Source: Punctularia strigosozonata HHB-11173 SS5 (lineage: Eukaryota; Basidiomycota; Agaricomycetes; Corticiales; Punctulariaceae). From it: a DNA stretch of 64,000 nt. Position 1 is the first letter of the stretch; every line of letters starts with the position of its first letter. Below the pieces are notes generated by a model. That model searched no databases, was not told where the DNA came from, and worked only from the letters and a program-made list of their open reading frames with translations. Positions 1 through 10,856 of the stretch are shown in pieces. Both the position numbers and the translations under genes were made by a program. The stretch is from NCBI RefSeq assembly GCF_000264995.1, contig NW_006767433.1:4136967-4200966 (forward strand), read 5' to 3'.

Positions 1-141
1 ACCCGTTGCATGCCTCATGGACCCCCTGCAGGTGAGGAGCTCATCAAAATCGTGACCGCTGCCGTCGACATCTGGCTTGCCCAGCGTATCAACGATTTAG
101 ACAGTGCATTAGAAACGCCTTACCTTGCCCATTGCGCTTGA
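1..141 (+). pseudogene. C-terminal end of a LINE ORF2 (partial, cut by the window edge)
   Basis: Frame 1 is open from the first base to a TGA at 139-141 and encodes 46 residues. The stretch containing GEELIKIVTAAVDIWLAQ is loosely collinear with the end of the intact ORF2, where PREFIMWTAADQACVPYLAQ lies about 80 residues before its stop. The LINE 3' UTR follows directly. Nothing can be said about whether the upstream part is intact. Confidence 0.55.
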
Positions 142-497
142 CTGTCGCTGTAGGTCTGTGTTTCCTTCGAGGATGCTTTTCCCCCACCCCGCTTTTTTCC
201 CAAGTGGTTTTGCGGGGTGGTCGGGGTTTTTAACGCACTGACTGAGGAGCCGGACTTCCGCCAGTAAGCTGAAGACGGCTTGCCTAGCATACATTACATA
301 GCACTGTATGTACACATGTACCTAGGACTTTTTCGTGCCGGTGGTGAGACAGTGCGGTCGGCTTCATCAGCTCACGAAAACCGTCGAGCTGCTTGGCACG
401 CTGTTGACTGCACGAGTGGCGTACGTGCAGCGCAGCAACCGGCTGTTCCGCTACCGGGACCTCGTCGGCAATATACCTACCTACCTACCTACCTACC
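1..497 (+). mobile_element. 3' end of a LINE (non-LTR retrotransposon), relative of the intact copy at 40795-47991
   Basis: This is the tail of a LINE running into the window from the left. It holds the last 46 codons of an ORF, a 3' UTR and an (ACCT)n end of about six units at 473-497. The UTR shares several blocks with the 3' UTR of the intact element. These are the GATGCTTTTCCCCC hairpin block, a block around a GTACCTAG motif near 320, and a terminal block ending in CAATATACCTACCTACC. The two copies are clearly diverged, so this is a different subfamily or an older copy. Its 5' extent lies outside the window. Confidence 0.85.
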
Positions 498-558
498 CCG
501 CTACATCGGAGTTTGGAATCCTTCCCACCGGGTCTGGGATGTCCACTCGCCTCTTCGT

Positions 559-688
559 CCTGGCCACCCCCGCCGCATCGTCGTTCTTCCGTCCTCTCTC
601 TGGTTTTTATTAACGTATAGTTCTGGCCCTGACCACCCACGTCGTATTGACGTTCTTCGTCCTCTTTATGGCTCTCATCGGCGTATAA
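559..688 (+). repeat. Imperfect tandem duplication of about 65 bp
   Basis: Bases 559-620 and 628-688 read alike along their length. Both run CTG(G/A)CCACCC, then a CG-rich step, then CGTTCTTC and CGTCCTCT, and end in CGTATA. They sit directly downstream of the LINE tail. The function is unknown, and I saw no coding sense kept in either copy. Confidence 0.5.
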
Positions 689-1439
689 GGAACTCCATGG
701 ATGGCAGGGAATCACTCAATGCGGGTCCGGCGGGACGGCACGTTTTCCTGTGCGTACAACACCACCTACGTCGTTCAACAATACGATTTGGAATGCACAT
801 GGTGCTGGAGGTGGTTGCAAGTAAATCAGCACGGCATGTGTGTAGCTCGGATGTTCCTCTCTTCCCACGGTAGTATCTTTACGCTCATTTGTCACAGGCA
901 AGATAGCATCACCGTCCTGCGTCGTTCCCGGACGTGCCTTCCGCATCAATATGCCTTTGGCCGAGCTTGACCTTGTGGGTTGCGGGCTGATGGCTCGTCA
1001 TCGCACTTCAGGGAATCTGGGCGCAATATCGCAGCCGTCCAGCAGAATCCCAATGTGAGCGGCTTAGTGACGGCACATAGAGGACGTTGGGGGATGGTGT
1101 TCTTAGTACTGATATGTAACACTACATTTGTCCATGTATTCCATGAGGTCGCGCCTCGTCGCCACTAAAGGCACCTGGTCATATAGTAACTCAGTACTGC
1201 TGTCATTGTTTCAGTCAGACAATATACAATTTTTCCTTCACCCGACAGGAATGTCGTCAGTATACTCAGAGGTGTCTGAATATCCTCGGGACATAGGTGA
1301 GGTGCTCATTCTTCGACTTGGGCACAAACGCAGGCTCGGCCGTGCGGCCGAACTCGGTATTCAAGCTCAGAAGGACATGCCGGCGAGTCGGCAGGAGGAG
1401 ATTCATGTTCATAATCCAGACAGAATCCGGGGATGTAGC

Positions 1440-1555
1440 GGGGGGTTCAAAGTTGAGAGTCGGATTATGGTGGTGTAGCGACACCAGAATCGACACATAA
1501 TCGACGCATAATCGGACGCATAATCAGCCCATAATCACCAACTTTGAGGCCCCCT
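1440..1555. repeat. Inverted repeat with internal CATAATC tandem repeats
   Basis: The left arm (1440-1470) starts GGGGGGTTCAAAGTTG and ends in GGATTATGG. The right arm (1528-1555) is its imperfect reverse complement, CCATAATCACCAACTTTGAGG followed by CCCC. Between them lie a perfect 6-bp hairpin, TGGTGTAGCGACACCA (1471-1486), and four CATAATC units spaced about 11-12 bp. The whole can fold back as one hairpin. It may be a very short MITE or a structured terminator. I could not identify a target-site duplication. Confidence 0.55.
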
Positions 1556-1892
1556 AATGTATGTAGGCTGTGATGCAAATTGCGCACTCCTTGACCGGGT
1601 TGGTGTTACCAATGAACTCTACGATCACCATTTGAGTGCTCTTCGACTGGTATTTCTGCGTAGGACAACATACATGCATCTCTGCTTGCCTATTCTTGCA
1701 GCTTTGTGCCTGATTCAGAACAATTCCACCGTTGGCGTGTAAGGTTGAGCTACTTTTGCAAACTCGCAAAATCTGTTTCGGGCCCGTGGCTGTGCATAGT
1801 CCTTGCTCGCCACCAACTTGAAGTTCAGTCCTTGGAATTCTAGTCCAACGTCGACGTCACAGACTCTGCCCTTGGCTACACCTCTGTCCGCT

Positions 1893-3171
1893 ATGTCCGA
1901 AACAATACCAACCACATCTACGCATGCAGAACGGATGGTTGGAGAAGCAGCTTCTCCTTCTGAGAGACAAAGTTCGGAGGAGGGCTCCCCAGAACCACAG
2001 GAGCAGTCAGAATCTGGTGGCAAGCAATTGACCATGGAAGAGCGTAAGGCCAAGCTTGATGAACTGAGAAGGCGCATGGTACGAGTTCGTTGGGTTTTAA
2101 CCTTGTCACTACCGCTGATTTGTTTCGCTGCTCCCTACTGGCCTGCGTATAACCGCATCCCCTCATGACATTGGTTGGTTGTAGCTTAAATCATCTCAAG
2201 CGAACCGGGCATCTGTAGTCGATGAAGCAACGAAGCTTAAGCAGAGCGCACGAGAAGCCGCACGATTGGAACGACAACGTAAACTGGCCGAGACGTTGCG
2301 AGAGAAGGCAGATGCTGAGGTCAGTGGAGACTCATACTCTTCCCCTCCCCTTTTCTCGTTTATGTGCTGACCCTATCGCAGGACCGTGGCGAGGACATTG
2401 AACGCATCAAGAACTGGGAGTACACAATTGAAGAGAATGATGCCTGGGAGAAGAAACAAGCACGCAAAGCACGGAGAGCTGACTTCGAGTTCCATGGTGG
2501 GCTACCTTCCCTGACTTTCCACCTCTATCGACCTAATACAACGTCCTACAGACCATGCGGACTCGGCGCGGCGGCGATATAAGAAGGATCTTGACCTCAT
2601 CAAACCAGATCTCGCTGCTTACAACCGTCAAAAAGAGATCGCGTTAGGTCTAGCTCCTGGGACGCTCGTCAAAGCAGCAGAAGGCGAATCAAGCAAAATG
2701 CAGGTGTGTATTAATGCTTTCACCGAGCATCTGCTTGGTGCTAACCACATGCTTAGGTGGTTCCTTCTTCTCATGCACAACAGCTCGCGGCGGAGAGCCT
2801 ATACAGAGACGCAAACACCTTGATTTATGCGGATAATAAGCCGAGCGAGGAGGCGATTGATCGCGTCGTCAGCAAGCTGAACAAAGAGTTCGTTAACCAG
2901 TCTGACGTTCGGTTGGTCTGTTAATTCACCCACACATCATTGTAGTATCGACAAGAGGAACAAGTTTTCGAGGAAGAGGGCGAACGAAGAGGAAGGCGAT
3001 ATCACATACATCAACGAACGCAACCGTGTCTTCAATAAGAAGGTGGGGGAACAGTCGTGGACCGCCTCGCGATTCGACCGCTCACATTCCCTTCACTTAC
3101 AGATTGCTCGTTACTATGACAAGTACACTGCGGAGATTCGCGCAAGCTTCGAACGTGGAACCGCCTTGTAG
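1893..3171 (+). CDS. SYF2: Pre-mRNA-splicing factor SYF2
   Basis: Join 1893..2078, 2185..2319, 2382..2496, 2552..2703, 2757..2911, 2946..3042, 3103..3171. This gives a 302-residue protein. The C-terminal part is the SYF2 family signature. It includes [33 protein letters not shown], an N-K-x-F block and the ending [19 protein letters not shown]. The N-terminus is acidic and serine-rich and is followed by a basic coiled coil ([14 protein letters not shown]-like). SYF2 is a subunit of the Prp19-associated (NTC) complex of the spliceosome in the nucleus. The start at 1893 (MSETIPTT) is chosen because it is the first ATG of the well-behaved exon. An ATG at 1803 in the same frame would add an unrelated-looking leader. 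All introns are 33-106 nt with GT-AG ends. The identification is strong; the exact N-terminus is less sure. Confidence 0.93.
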
Positions 3172-3863
3172 TCCGCCTCGATATCCATTAACCTGGTAGG
3201 GAGATCTCAATGACCACCATATCTATCGCTCGTCTTTGCACGATGTCAAGAATGCCTTAAGAGAGAATCGGTATAGATTGCGGACAGTTGTAGTGTATTC
3301 TTGATCCCGTGTAGTATAATACATGATTGCATCAGGCCGCGGCAACTGTTGAGGATCGGTTCAACTCTCGAATTTCCAACTGGCTTCAGGGGTAAGTATA
3401 ATCATCCATGACGCACATGTCAACTTTGGTGATATGCCACCCTGGTGGTTGGATTCTTTGGAGGCGATTCGACTCTTTCTGCAAGGCCGTCCGATCAGTC
3501 AGTTGTTCTCGCAGACGCTCAACACGTTCTGAGTTCGCCGCCGCGGCAAGAGCCTCAGATCACGGAGGGCACAATCTATGCACACCGCCATGGATACTCA
3601 TAACAGCCTACTCATCAGTACTGGTACGCTGTGTTTGCTAATGTTGCGTCATTTTTGGAGCTTCAGGCCAAGTCATCTAGATACGTTATCACCCGCAATT
3701 GCGGAATTCCGGGCTTCTTGTTCTCTGACGGTCCTGATTAGCCCGACATCTAAAGATGACCACATATGGCACGACGACGAAGCCGTTTCGCGCGAGCCTG
3801 GGCACATGGTCGATATGACGCCCAATCAGTCACTGGCAGCTTGCGAGATAATCCCAGAACCGG
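3172..3863 (+). other. Unresolved stretch, possible upstream exons of the next gene
   Basis: The region contains open segments joined by plausible splice signals. A segment near 3205-3272 reads DHHIYRSSLHDVKNALREN. Another at 3336-3392 reads ATVEDRFNSRISNWLQ and is followed by a consensus GTAAGT donor. Later segments at about 3640-3710 are open in one frame. I could not chain them into one model, and no family is recognised. Confidence 0.3.
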
Positions 3864-4736
3864 GTGGGTACTCGCCTAGAAAACCCGCTGTCCCAGCAAT
3901 TTATCAGCATCGTTGATAATCTGAACGGAACAGCGTATCTAACCCTGGCGAATATGCCCAGCCTCTCCGCAACAACAATCGAGTCGGTTGAGTCGGCAAA
4001 GCTCCCTCTATTCCAATCTGGAGTCATCCCGAAGTCAACGCAAGTTTCGGACAGCAACCAGGCATCAACTGAGCAGGCGCCGGAGCTGCCTGTTCGCAGG
4101 CTGCGAAGAGTTGTGGGTTCTGTGAGTTCTGCTCGGGCAAATACGTCCAAGGAAGAAGCCGACACTTCGATTGTTATTGAACCGAGCAAAGACGGTCTTC
4201 CCGCCATCGTACTAGCTTGTGCACCAGCGCCGCGGCCCGGCAATCCTCGATGCTACAAAAGGCCGCCGTGTCCCTTCCAATTGCCCCCGGATTCGTTGTT
4301 CGGAAGCGTGGCGGATCGCGGGCAACGTGGCGGACGAGCGGGTTGGCCAACGCTACGTGAAGAACGGCACAGCGGCGAGATCGAAACCCTTCAGCGCACG
4401 AGCAATCCCGCGTCCGTGCAGCGCACATGCCGAAGGAATCATGTGGTTGCCCCGCGCCCTCAGCTAGTCGACGTCACGATCGGACCGGCTTGCAACACCC
4501 ACGCACATACTGTGCCCTCACGCGCCCAGAATCGGAAATACCAGTCGACGACGACGTTCGATGACGAGTTGACTTTGGCCTTTCTGGCCGCACTGTACGA
4601 GAAGGAGCGGCAGTCGGGGCACCGCAAGAAGGCCAATCAGCCTGACAAAGGATCCGGGAGGTGGAGCTGGGCGGGGAACGCGTTGAAAAGAAGCCTCAGC
4701 AAGATGCGCATGGTGATTTCGCGGTCCCCGATATGA
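3864..4736 (+). CDS. Hypothetical protein (probable large exon of an unrecognised gene)
   Basis: A 290-codon open frame follows the SYF2 gene on the same strand. The product is rich in Ser, Thr, Pro and Arg and has low-complexity character, with a basic C-terminus (RKKANQPDKGSGRW, then KRSLSKMRM). I see no signal peptide, membrane segment or known domain. The start is uncertain because open, spliceable sequence lies upstream, so the true gene may be longer at its 5' end. The acidic-hydrophobic stretch DDELTLAFLAALYEKE may be a helix. I do not recognise the function. Confidence 0.4.
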   Translation: MGTRLENPLSQQFISIVDNLNGTAYLTLANMPSLSATTIESVESAKLPLFQSGVIPKSTQVSDSNQASTEQAPELPVRRLRRVVGSVSSARANTSKEEADTSIVIEPSKDGLPAIVLACAPAPRPGNPRCYKRPPCPFQLPPDSLFGSVADRGQRGGRAGWPTLREERHSGEIETLQRTSNPASVQRTCRRNHVVAPRPQLVDVTIGPACNTHAHTVPSRAQNRKYQSTTTFDDELTLAFLAALYEKERQSGHRKKANQPDKGSGRWSWAGNALKRSLSKMRMVISRSPI

Positions 4737-4852
4737 GATAGACTAGACCGATCTTGCGTGGGATGGTTTATGTTCTTCTTGAATGTTCTTTGGATCCGCT
4801 TCGCCAACCATGTCGTGGATCTTCAGTGTTAGGTGGGACGAGCGGCGCAAAT

Positions 4853-6430
4853 TTAAACAGCGAACAAGCCACGGCCTAGGTTGTCCAGGAGGAGCAAGGT
4901 TGCGCCTTTCAGTATTCGAACCTTGTTCGCAATAGGGGATAGAGTATCCATGACCGTGCCTCCATCGCCGGTATCATAACTCCAGGCATCCAACACACTC
5001 CTCACATGCATAGCATATTGCATGTCTACCATGATCCTGATGTGATCCATCATGGAGAGATAAGACGCCAGGGGGTCATGCATGGCGGATTCTGCTTGTT
5101 GTGTGAAGGGAGGTTCTTCCGATGGTGAAAGTTCTAGAGCTAAGTTTATAGGACCGAGCTTGCCTGATCCTTGAACGGCGACGAGGAAATCCCAGAACTG
5201 TAGCAGACAATGTTGCGTCCAAACCACCTCACGGTTGCCGCCTGATTGTGATTCTCTGATGCATGGTGTCGCCATGCTTTCGAGAGGCGATACCGTGGCT
5301 GAGGTGCAAGCATTGATCGGCAAGGCGCCCTGGACGGGCACGATCCAGGTTCCTCGAGCCCATCTGTCGTTCAAGTACTCCTCGACTTGTGCCGTGGTGA
5401 AGGGTGGCACAGGCAATGGAGGCACCTTTGAGTAAGGCTTGACTGACGTGGGAGGAGGAGGAAAATGTGTAACTTGCGGATGCGGCAGCCAATGTAACTA
5501 CTTCGACATTAACCTTCCGCAACGGAAGAAGGGGTACACTCACATCTACATCGGTGATCAAGTTCTCAAGCGATTCTCTATGGACTGGGGGTTTCTTTAC
5601 CACGGGTGGACCGTAGAGAAAGTCCCAAGCATTGTCGAGTGTCTGGCCCGGGTGGCTATGATGAAGGCCAATCGACGAGGGAAGAGACGATTCCGGATAG
5701 GCCCGCAGCAAGTGCTCGAAGTTCGTGCTCTCAAACTGGTCGAGGTCACAAATACGATAATCTTCATCTGCGCACGGGGCCGCGGAAGTGTCCCATTCCC
5801 TGAGAACGATTTCTGCCCGGTATTGCGAAGCGAGAACCGGAGGCGCTGGTGCATATGCAAAGCTGGTCGTGACAGAGGCCTTGTCCACTTGCTTTCTCGC
5901 GCCCAGGCCATTGATGGCGACATTACACCAGCCCTTGGATGATGTAGCAGCGTGAACAAGGCGACGTCCTTCCTGGATGAGGGTCCTGGCAGAAGGTTCG
6001 GGCGGGGTAGTGGACGAATAGTGCTGTACAACAATCTGCATGAGGATCCCTCTTGGCGGCCCAGTTTGCGTTATTGGTGTTTTACTCTGATGAAGTTCAT
6101 GCCGAAAATGGACGAACGGGTAGCACCGATTGCCGAACGCGAGGCTGTAGAGGAAGCTCTGCAAGCCTCTTTTGCGCGCCGGACCTTGAGCAATGTGCGA
6201 GTATTTTGCAACTTGGGACACACGTTCCGGTGTGCTCGTGCTGCGAATCTGTAGGGAATGGGAATGGCTAGGAGATAAGTCCGAGGTCGAAGAGCACAAA
6301 GAGCCGCACCAGACGTGATCGGCATGGTCTCCATCATCAACGCCACCCCGCTCGTCGAATCTTCCTCCGTTCTCCACCAAGTCGCACGCCCCGCCCAGTT
6401 TCAAGAAGAAGCGTTGAGATGCAGACAGCG
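4853..6430 (-). CDS. Conserved-looking hypothetical protein, unrecognised, multi-exon
   Basis: A gene on the minus strand ends at 4853 with the residues DNLGRGLFAV. The last exon begins near 5417 after a CAAG acceptor and includes VPPFTTAQVEEYLNDRWARG and VVWTQHCLLQFWDFLVAVQG. The previous exon (about 5546-6030) includes EDYRICDLDQFESTNFEHLL and TLDNAWDFLYGPPVVKK, and ends at a GTAGATG donor. Another possible exon lies around 6080-6250 (LQSFLYSLAFGNRCYPFVH). The amino-acid composition and clean exon ends suggest a real, conserved gene. The 5' end is not fixed; it must lie left of the divergent gene that starts at 6502. No signal peptide or catalytic motif is evident. I considered a Mediator-type subunit but could not support it. 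Confidence 0.55.
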
Positions 6431-6501
6431 CCTTGCAGTAACCAGCCTTCATACCCTCCCTCCACGACCACCTGCTCTGAGAGCCCTCACACCGCCTGAC
6501 G

Positions 6502-9053
6502 ATGACGAGGGGACAAAATGAAGCACCGTGGTCATTGTCTGCGATATTTTTCATGTTGCTACTGCTCTTTGAGCAGGATGTATATGGAGTACGTGCTGGA
6601 AGCCAACGTAAGTTCCGAGGGGTCAAGAGAGATGATCAATGGTTGAGATGGTGCGGGAAACATGTGCGTTATGACCTCGCAAATCCGGCTGAGAGCTAAC
6701 TTCCGTTGCAGTATCAACAGGGATCGCCTGCTGACTCGCAATTTGTTTTGGACGGTCGGTCAACATCCCCGGCAGCATCTAGCGCACCACTTTTGGACAT
6801 TAGATGCACCCCTATGGTGCAGCCGTACCTGAGCTCGTGCGTTTTCTCTAGCTTCACTCATCCATCATTGAGTGATAGAATATGGTTTTCCATAGCGATA
6901 CCACGGGCTCGATAATCATCGATGCCAACGTAACGCACGATGTTGGGCAGGCCCTTCCCAGTGACTTCTCCGAATCATCGACCCCGACCCTGAATGTCAC
7001 CGTCTTCCTCGCATCGTCACCCTCTTCCCCGCTTGTCCAACTTCAGATGCCTGTTGGAAGCATCGGCGCCGAAGCTTCGTTTTCGCTCGCCTCTCTTCCA
7101 CCTGCGACTACCCCGTACAACCTCACCTGCAGCGCCTCTCTCTCATCAAGCTCTTCCGCAAGGTTCATCACTAATACCACCCTTCGTCGCCTACCTCCAA
7201 ACCCGTACAATGGCTCCGTCACCAAGATTGACCGACGAACGGGCGCAATGCTCCGCCAGTCGTCGAGCGGGAATGGCTCTTGGGATCCAATCCTGACGTT
7301 CGGCTTCTACACCGGTTTCGACGCCTTGGCTTCGAACCTCTCGATCGTGGATCAGATGAAAGCTATCGGGCTGAATACGATCCATCTGATTCCGCCATAC
7401 GACAACTTGACTGCCTTGCAATCGATATTGGACAAAGCGGATAGCGCTGGGGTGTGTCTTGTATCCGTTACTTCGTCCTGTCGATGTCTTATATTGGCGA
7501 TGCTTGTTAGATATCGTACATGGCAGACTTCAGGGACATCTACCAAAATTTGTCCGCTGTGTCCCCGTTCGTAGAATTATTCAGGAAGAGGAAAGGTCTT
7601 TTGGCGTGGTATACTAACGACGAGTCAGTGTCCATCTTATTTGTCATCTCCACGGGTTGGTTAACACAAAGTCAAGGCCGGATGGGCCAGGAGACGACCC
7701 GGCCGCAACAACCGCGGCGTACGAGTTTCTCTACAGCAACGATGGATATCATCCTGTATCTCTCGGTCCGTGATGCTGTGTGCCTATTGATCATGATCAA
7801 TCAACTTGCTGCTCATAGTGCTGAATTGCTGGGACTTCCACTGGACGGACTACACGTCCGGTGCTGACATCGTGCTTAGCGACCCGTACCCGTAGGTGTC
7901 TCTCGTAAGCCCACGGACCAGGCCATTGTTCATCATTTCGGGATGCTATCTAGAATCGCTGTTAATACGACGTTTTCGCATCGGTATGGCACGGTTTGCA
8001 ACGCGACATATGGTTGCTGCGGGTACGTGGAGAGATTCTGCCTTGCTCTATGACTCATAGAGTTCCCTTAACAGCTGCGATGACTGCACGTAGGCATTAC
8101 ATACTCCTCCGGTATAGCTCCATCGAGTTGACCATGGCATGAAATATAGCGGCGATCTAACGGACATCACGAACAAGATGGATACTTGGTCCGAACGACG
8201 ACGCTTCGCTGGCCGCGACCGCAATCTGGCTATTTGGAGTGTACCCCAAGCTTTCGGTGGGTATCACGGCTGATCAATAGCACGGTGGCTGATATGCATG
8301 GCCGCCTTCAGATGGAACAACGGAATTTTGGGAGCGTGTGCCCACTGGACCAGAATTCAAACTCCAGACGATCATGGCTGTGAATCATGGAGCAGTTGGT
8401 GAGCGTGAAGCACCGGGAGCCGCGGGTTGATGTACAAGCTATACTCACGACGACGACGATCAGGCATAATGCCGTGGGATGCGCCCACGACGGACGACAT
8501 CACACAAGCTGCGGCCCAGATCGCTCCCGTATTCAGCAAGACGCTCGCGCCGTGGCTGTTAGATCCCACCGCTACCCGTCTTTCCCTGACGCAGTATGTG
8601 AATGAATCCAAGGTCGACGTTGCAGCATGGGCTCGTCCAGCGACAAATTCGAGTTCTGCATACGAAGCCCTCATACTGGCCGCAAACTTGAACTACGAGA
8701 CAGTAGTAATTAGAATCGACCTCGGTGGCGCGCAGTTGACCATGGTTGCGGCCCCCGTGCAATCCGTCTTCGGTAACGCCACAGCCGATGGTAGCGGAGC
8801 CCTCATCTTGCGCTTGGACTCAACGGGTATCAGTGGCCACATTCTACCCCTATCCTCTGCGCCAATTTCGACAACAAATGCTAATACGACAACTACTGAT
8901 GGTCCGAATGCGAAGGGAAAGGCGCGGAGTGCAGGATCACGGATCTGCGAGAGCCTCCTTGCTGATATGTGGACAAGGGAATGCTTGGGACGATGGCATG
9001 TCGGAGCCGCGTTGCTGACTGTAGCACTAGGATGGCTGTGGCAGCAGTCGTAA
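6502..9053 (+). CDS. Secreted GPI-anchored TIM-barrel glycoside-hydrolase-like protein
   Basis: Join 6502..6588, 6712..6836, 6896..7451, 7511..7623, 7677..7765, 7819..7891, 7954..8022, 8075..8089, 8150..8256, 8312..8398, 8464..9053. The eleven exons encode 636 residues with closed phases. The N-terminus carries a signal peptide (hydrophobic run AIFFMLLLLF). An N-glycosylation-rich domain follows. Then comes a barrel-like core with ILTFGFYTGFD, GLNTIHLIPPYDN, LAWYTNDEPDGPGDD, NDGYHPVSLVLNCWDFHW and AIWSVPQAFDG. A His/Pro/Trp block, VGIMPWDAPTTDD, follows the core. The acidic ND-E-PDG and Trp-rich strand ends look like a glycoside hydrolase superfamily fold, but I cannot assign a GH number. The end (a hydrophobic WHVGAALLTVALGWLW) fits a GPI-anchor signal, which suggests a role at the cell wall. 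Exon 8 is only 15 nt. The N-terminal two exons are the least certain. Confidence 0.75.
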
Positions 9054-9166
9054 ATTATTCCCGATCCCGTGTACTATGGTTTCGTGGAAGCTTCCGTTTC
9101 AATGCAGTTCTCCCGAAGACAGTCCCCTGAGACCGACGAGCGTTTGAACACTTAATATTTGTTGTT

Positions 9167-10856
9167 TCATCCCCCACGAGAAGTACTCCCGCCGCGGGCC
9201 CGTCCTCTCCCTCTCCTTCCTCCACGTGAGCTTGCATTTGCGTCTTCAGCGCCACCGAATCCTGCGGGCGGCGGTGGCGGTAATTCTGCTCCCGGATCGT
9301 CGATCCGTTGGAGAATTATGGTGGAAGGATCGATTGCTGCACTGGCGTTCCTGTTGACGGTAGGGGACGTGCGTCCACCTCGACCACCCCGCCGACCGGA
9401 AGCAGGAGCAAAGCTTGCGGTAAGTTCCTGAGGCTGAGCCTGATTGGCTGATGCAGAAGCTGATGTCGAGTCAGAGGTTTCCGGGTGATTTCTAGCTTGA
9501 CGAGCCCGTATGCCAGCTCCACCCAGGGCTGCCTCAAACTGGCGGGAAGCCAGACCAATGACGGGTCGTACACGACGTGCCGGTGGTGCCTCTCCGTTGA
9601 GAGTAACCGAAGAACCTGCGCTCGTTGACGCAACGGATGCTTCTGCAACAACTGTGGGACTGGTTGCAGGATTAGTTTCAGCGGTTGGACGAGACGGCCG
9701 CTCGCGTTTAGGTTTGACTGGAGACTGCTTCGGCGGTGAGGAGGGTCCCGCAGTGGAAGTGCTCGTCGACTGCGACGGCTCGGCGCTGGCCTTTGTGCCG
9801 CGCTTGCTCCCTTTCTTGCCACCTGTTTGGGCATCTTGCGCCCTTGCAGGAAGACTTGCCTTGCTTGACGAACCGGGCACACCGCTCTTCGACGCAGACC
9901 CATCTTTCGATGGCGCGTTTCCGACCTTGGCAGTCTTTCCAGCCGTGCCAGAAGTCTTATCTCCCTTCTGGGAAGCGAGATGGCCTGGTTTCACGTTCGC
10001 AGTCAACGTGGATGTCCCAGTTGTAGCGGCTTTCTTTGAGTCACGCTTAGCGGCAAGAATTGTCGGCGGTGGTTGATTGGCTTTCTCCTTCGCAGCCGCC
10101 TTCTGGGCGATCAGCGCCTCGAGCAAGGGTGTGATCTTCTGTTCGGGCTGCGGTTGTGCCGAGGGTGCTACCATAAGCCATAAAATCAGAGTGATATACC
10201 CAGGCCATGATGAGTCTGGCAGTACCGAGCAACTCGAGTGTATCGAGATCTGTGGACTTGACCGGTTCTTGTAGCGATGCCAAGAATGAGATGTAGTCCT
10301 CATCTGAAGTAGTTTGTATCGATAAAAGCATACACGATTATATCCGGAGGCGAACCTTTGTCGATCGTTCCGACGCGAGCATCCTGTTTCTTGCGATCGG
10401 ACGGGACTTTCTGATATGGAGCAAATTCCACGACAGCTTGTGATTCGTTCCCTCCTCGCAACTGAGTAATCTGAAGCGCTAGTGCACACAAATCTGGCTC
10501 ACCTGCCTTGTCCCGAAAGACATGGCCGTCATACTCCTTACTGAAGACCGCCAGATGTTCTTCGGTCTTGAACGCAATATATGCGCGGGATGGAACGTTC
10601 TCCTTATTCAGTCTATGACCTGATATAAGTCACACCCACTTAGCCTGCTTCTCACTCACCGTTTCCGCAGTTTGCCAGGGTAGAACACCTTCCAGGAGAC
10701 TGTATCGTCGCTAACCCAGTTATGGACACTTTGCCAGAAGATATCCTCCGGTAAATTAGCCGGAAGCCTGCGTACTACCGTCTTGAGCTTCTCTTGTTCG
10801 TTGCTACGAGGTGCGCGCTTCTCGCGGGCCCGCGGTTTAGAGGATGATGTGGACAT
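9167..10856 (-). CDS. UPF3: UPF3-like nonsense-mediated decay factor
   Basis: The N-terminus (10856 downwards) reads KLKTVVRRLPANLPEDIFWQ, followed by SWKVFYPGKLRKR. A GTGAGT intron leads to NKENVPSRAYIAFKTEEHLA and FSKEYDGHVFRDKAG, then VVEFAPYQKVP. This is the RNP/RRM-like Smg4/UPF3 domain, through which UPF3 contacts UPF2 at exon junctions in nonsense-mediated mRNA decay. The long C-terminal part (about 10120 to 9167) is low complexity. It is rich in Ala, Ser, Lys and Pro and ends in RGG-type repeats (RRGRGRARGG). Such RGG tails are common in fungal RNA-binding proteins. A middle exon around 10230-10310 carries DEDYISFLASLQEP. Introns are short. The gene is convergent with the glycoside-hydrolase-like gene, with about 113 bp between the stops. 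Confidence 0.9.

Larger units (their letters stand above)
498..1892. other. Intergenic region with two small repeats, no gene recognised
   Basis: Open frames here are short and overlap on both strands, and none resembles a known family. The region holds the imperfect duplication at 559-688 and the inverted-repeat structure at 1440-1555, both listed separately. The last 150 bases serve as the SYF2 promoter and 5' UTR. Confidence 0.5.

Noticed and set aside
9510-10076. Long plus-strand open frame antisense to UPF3.
   Set aside because: It mirrors the Ala/Ser/Lys-rich coding sequence on the other strand and has no motif of its own.
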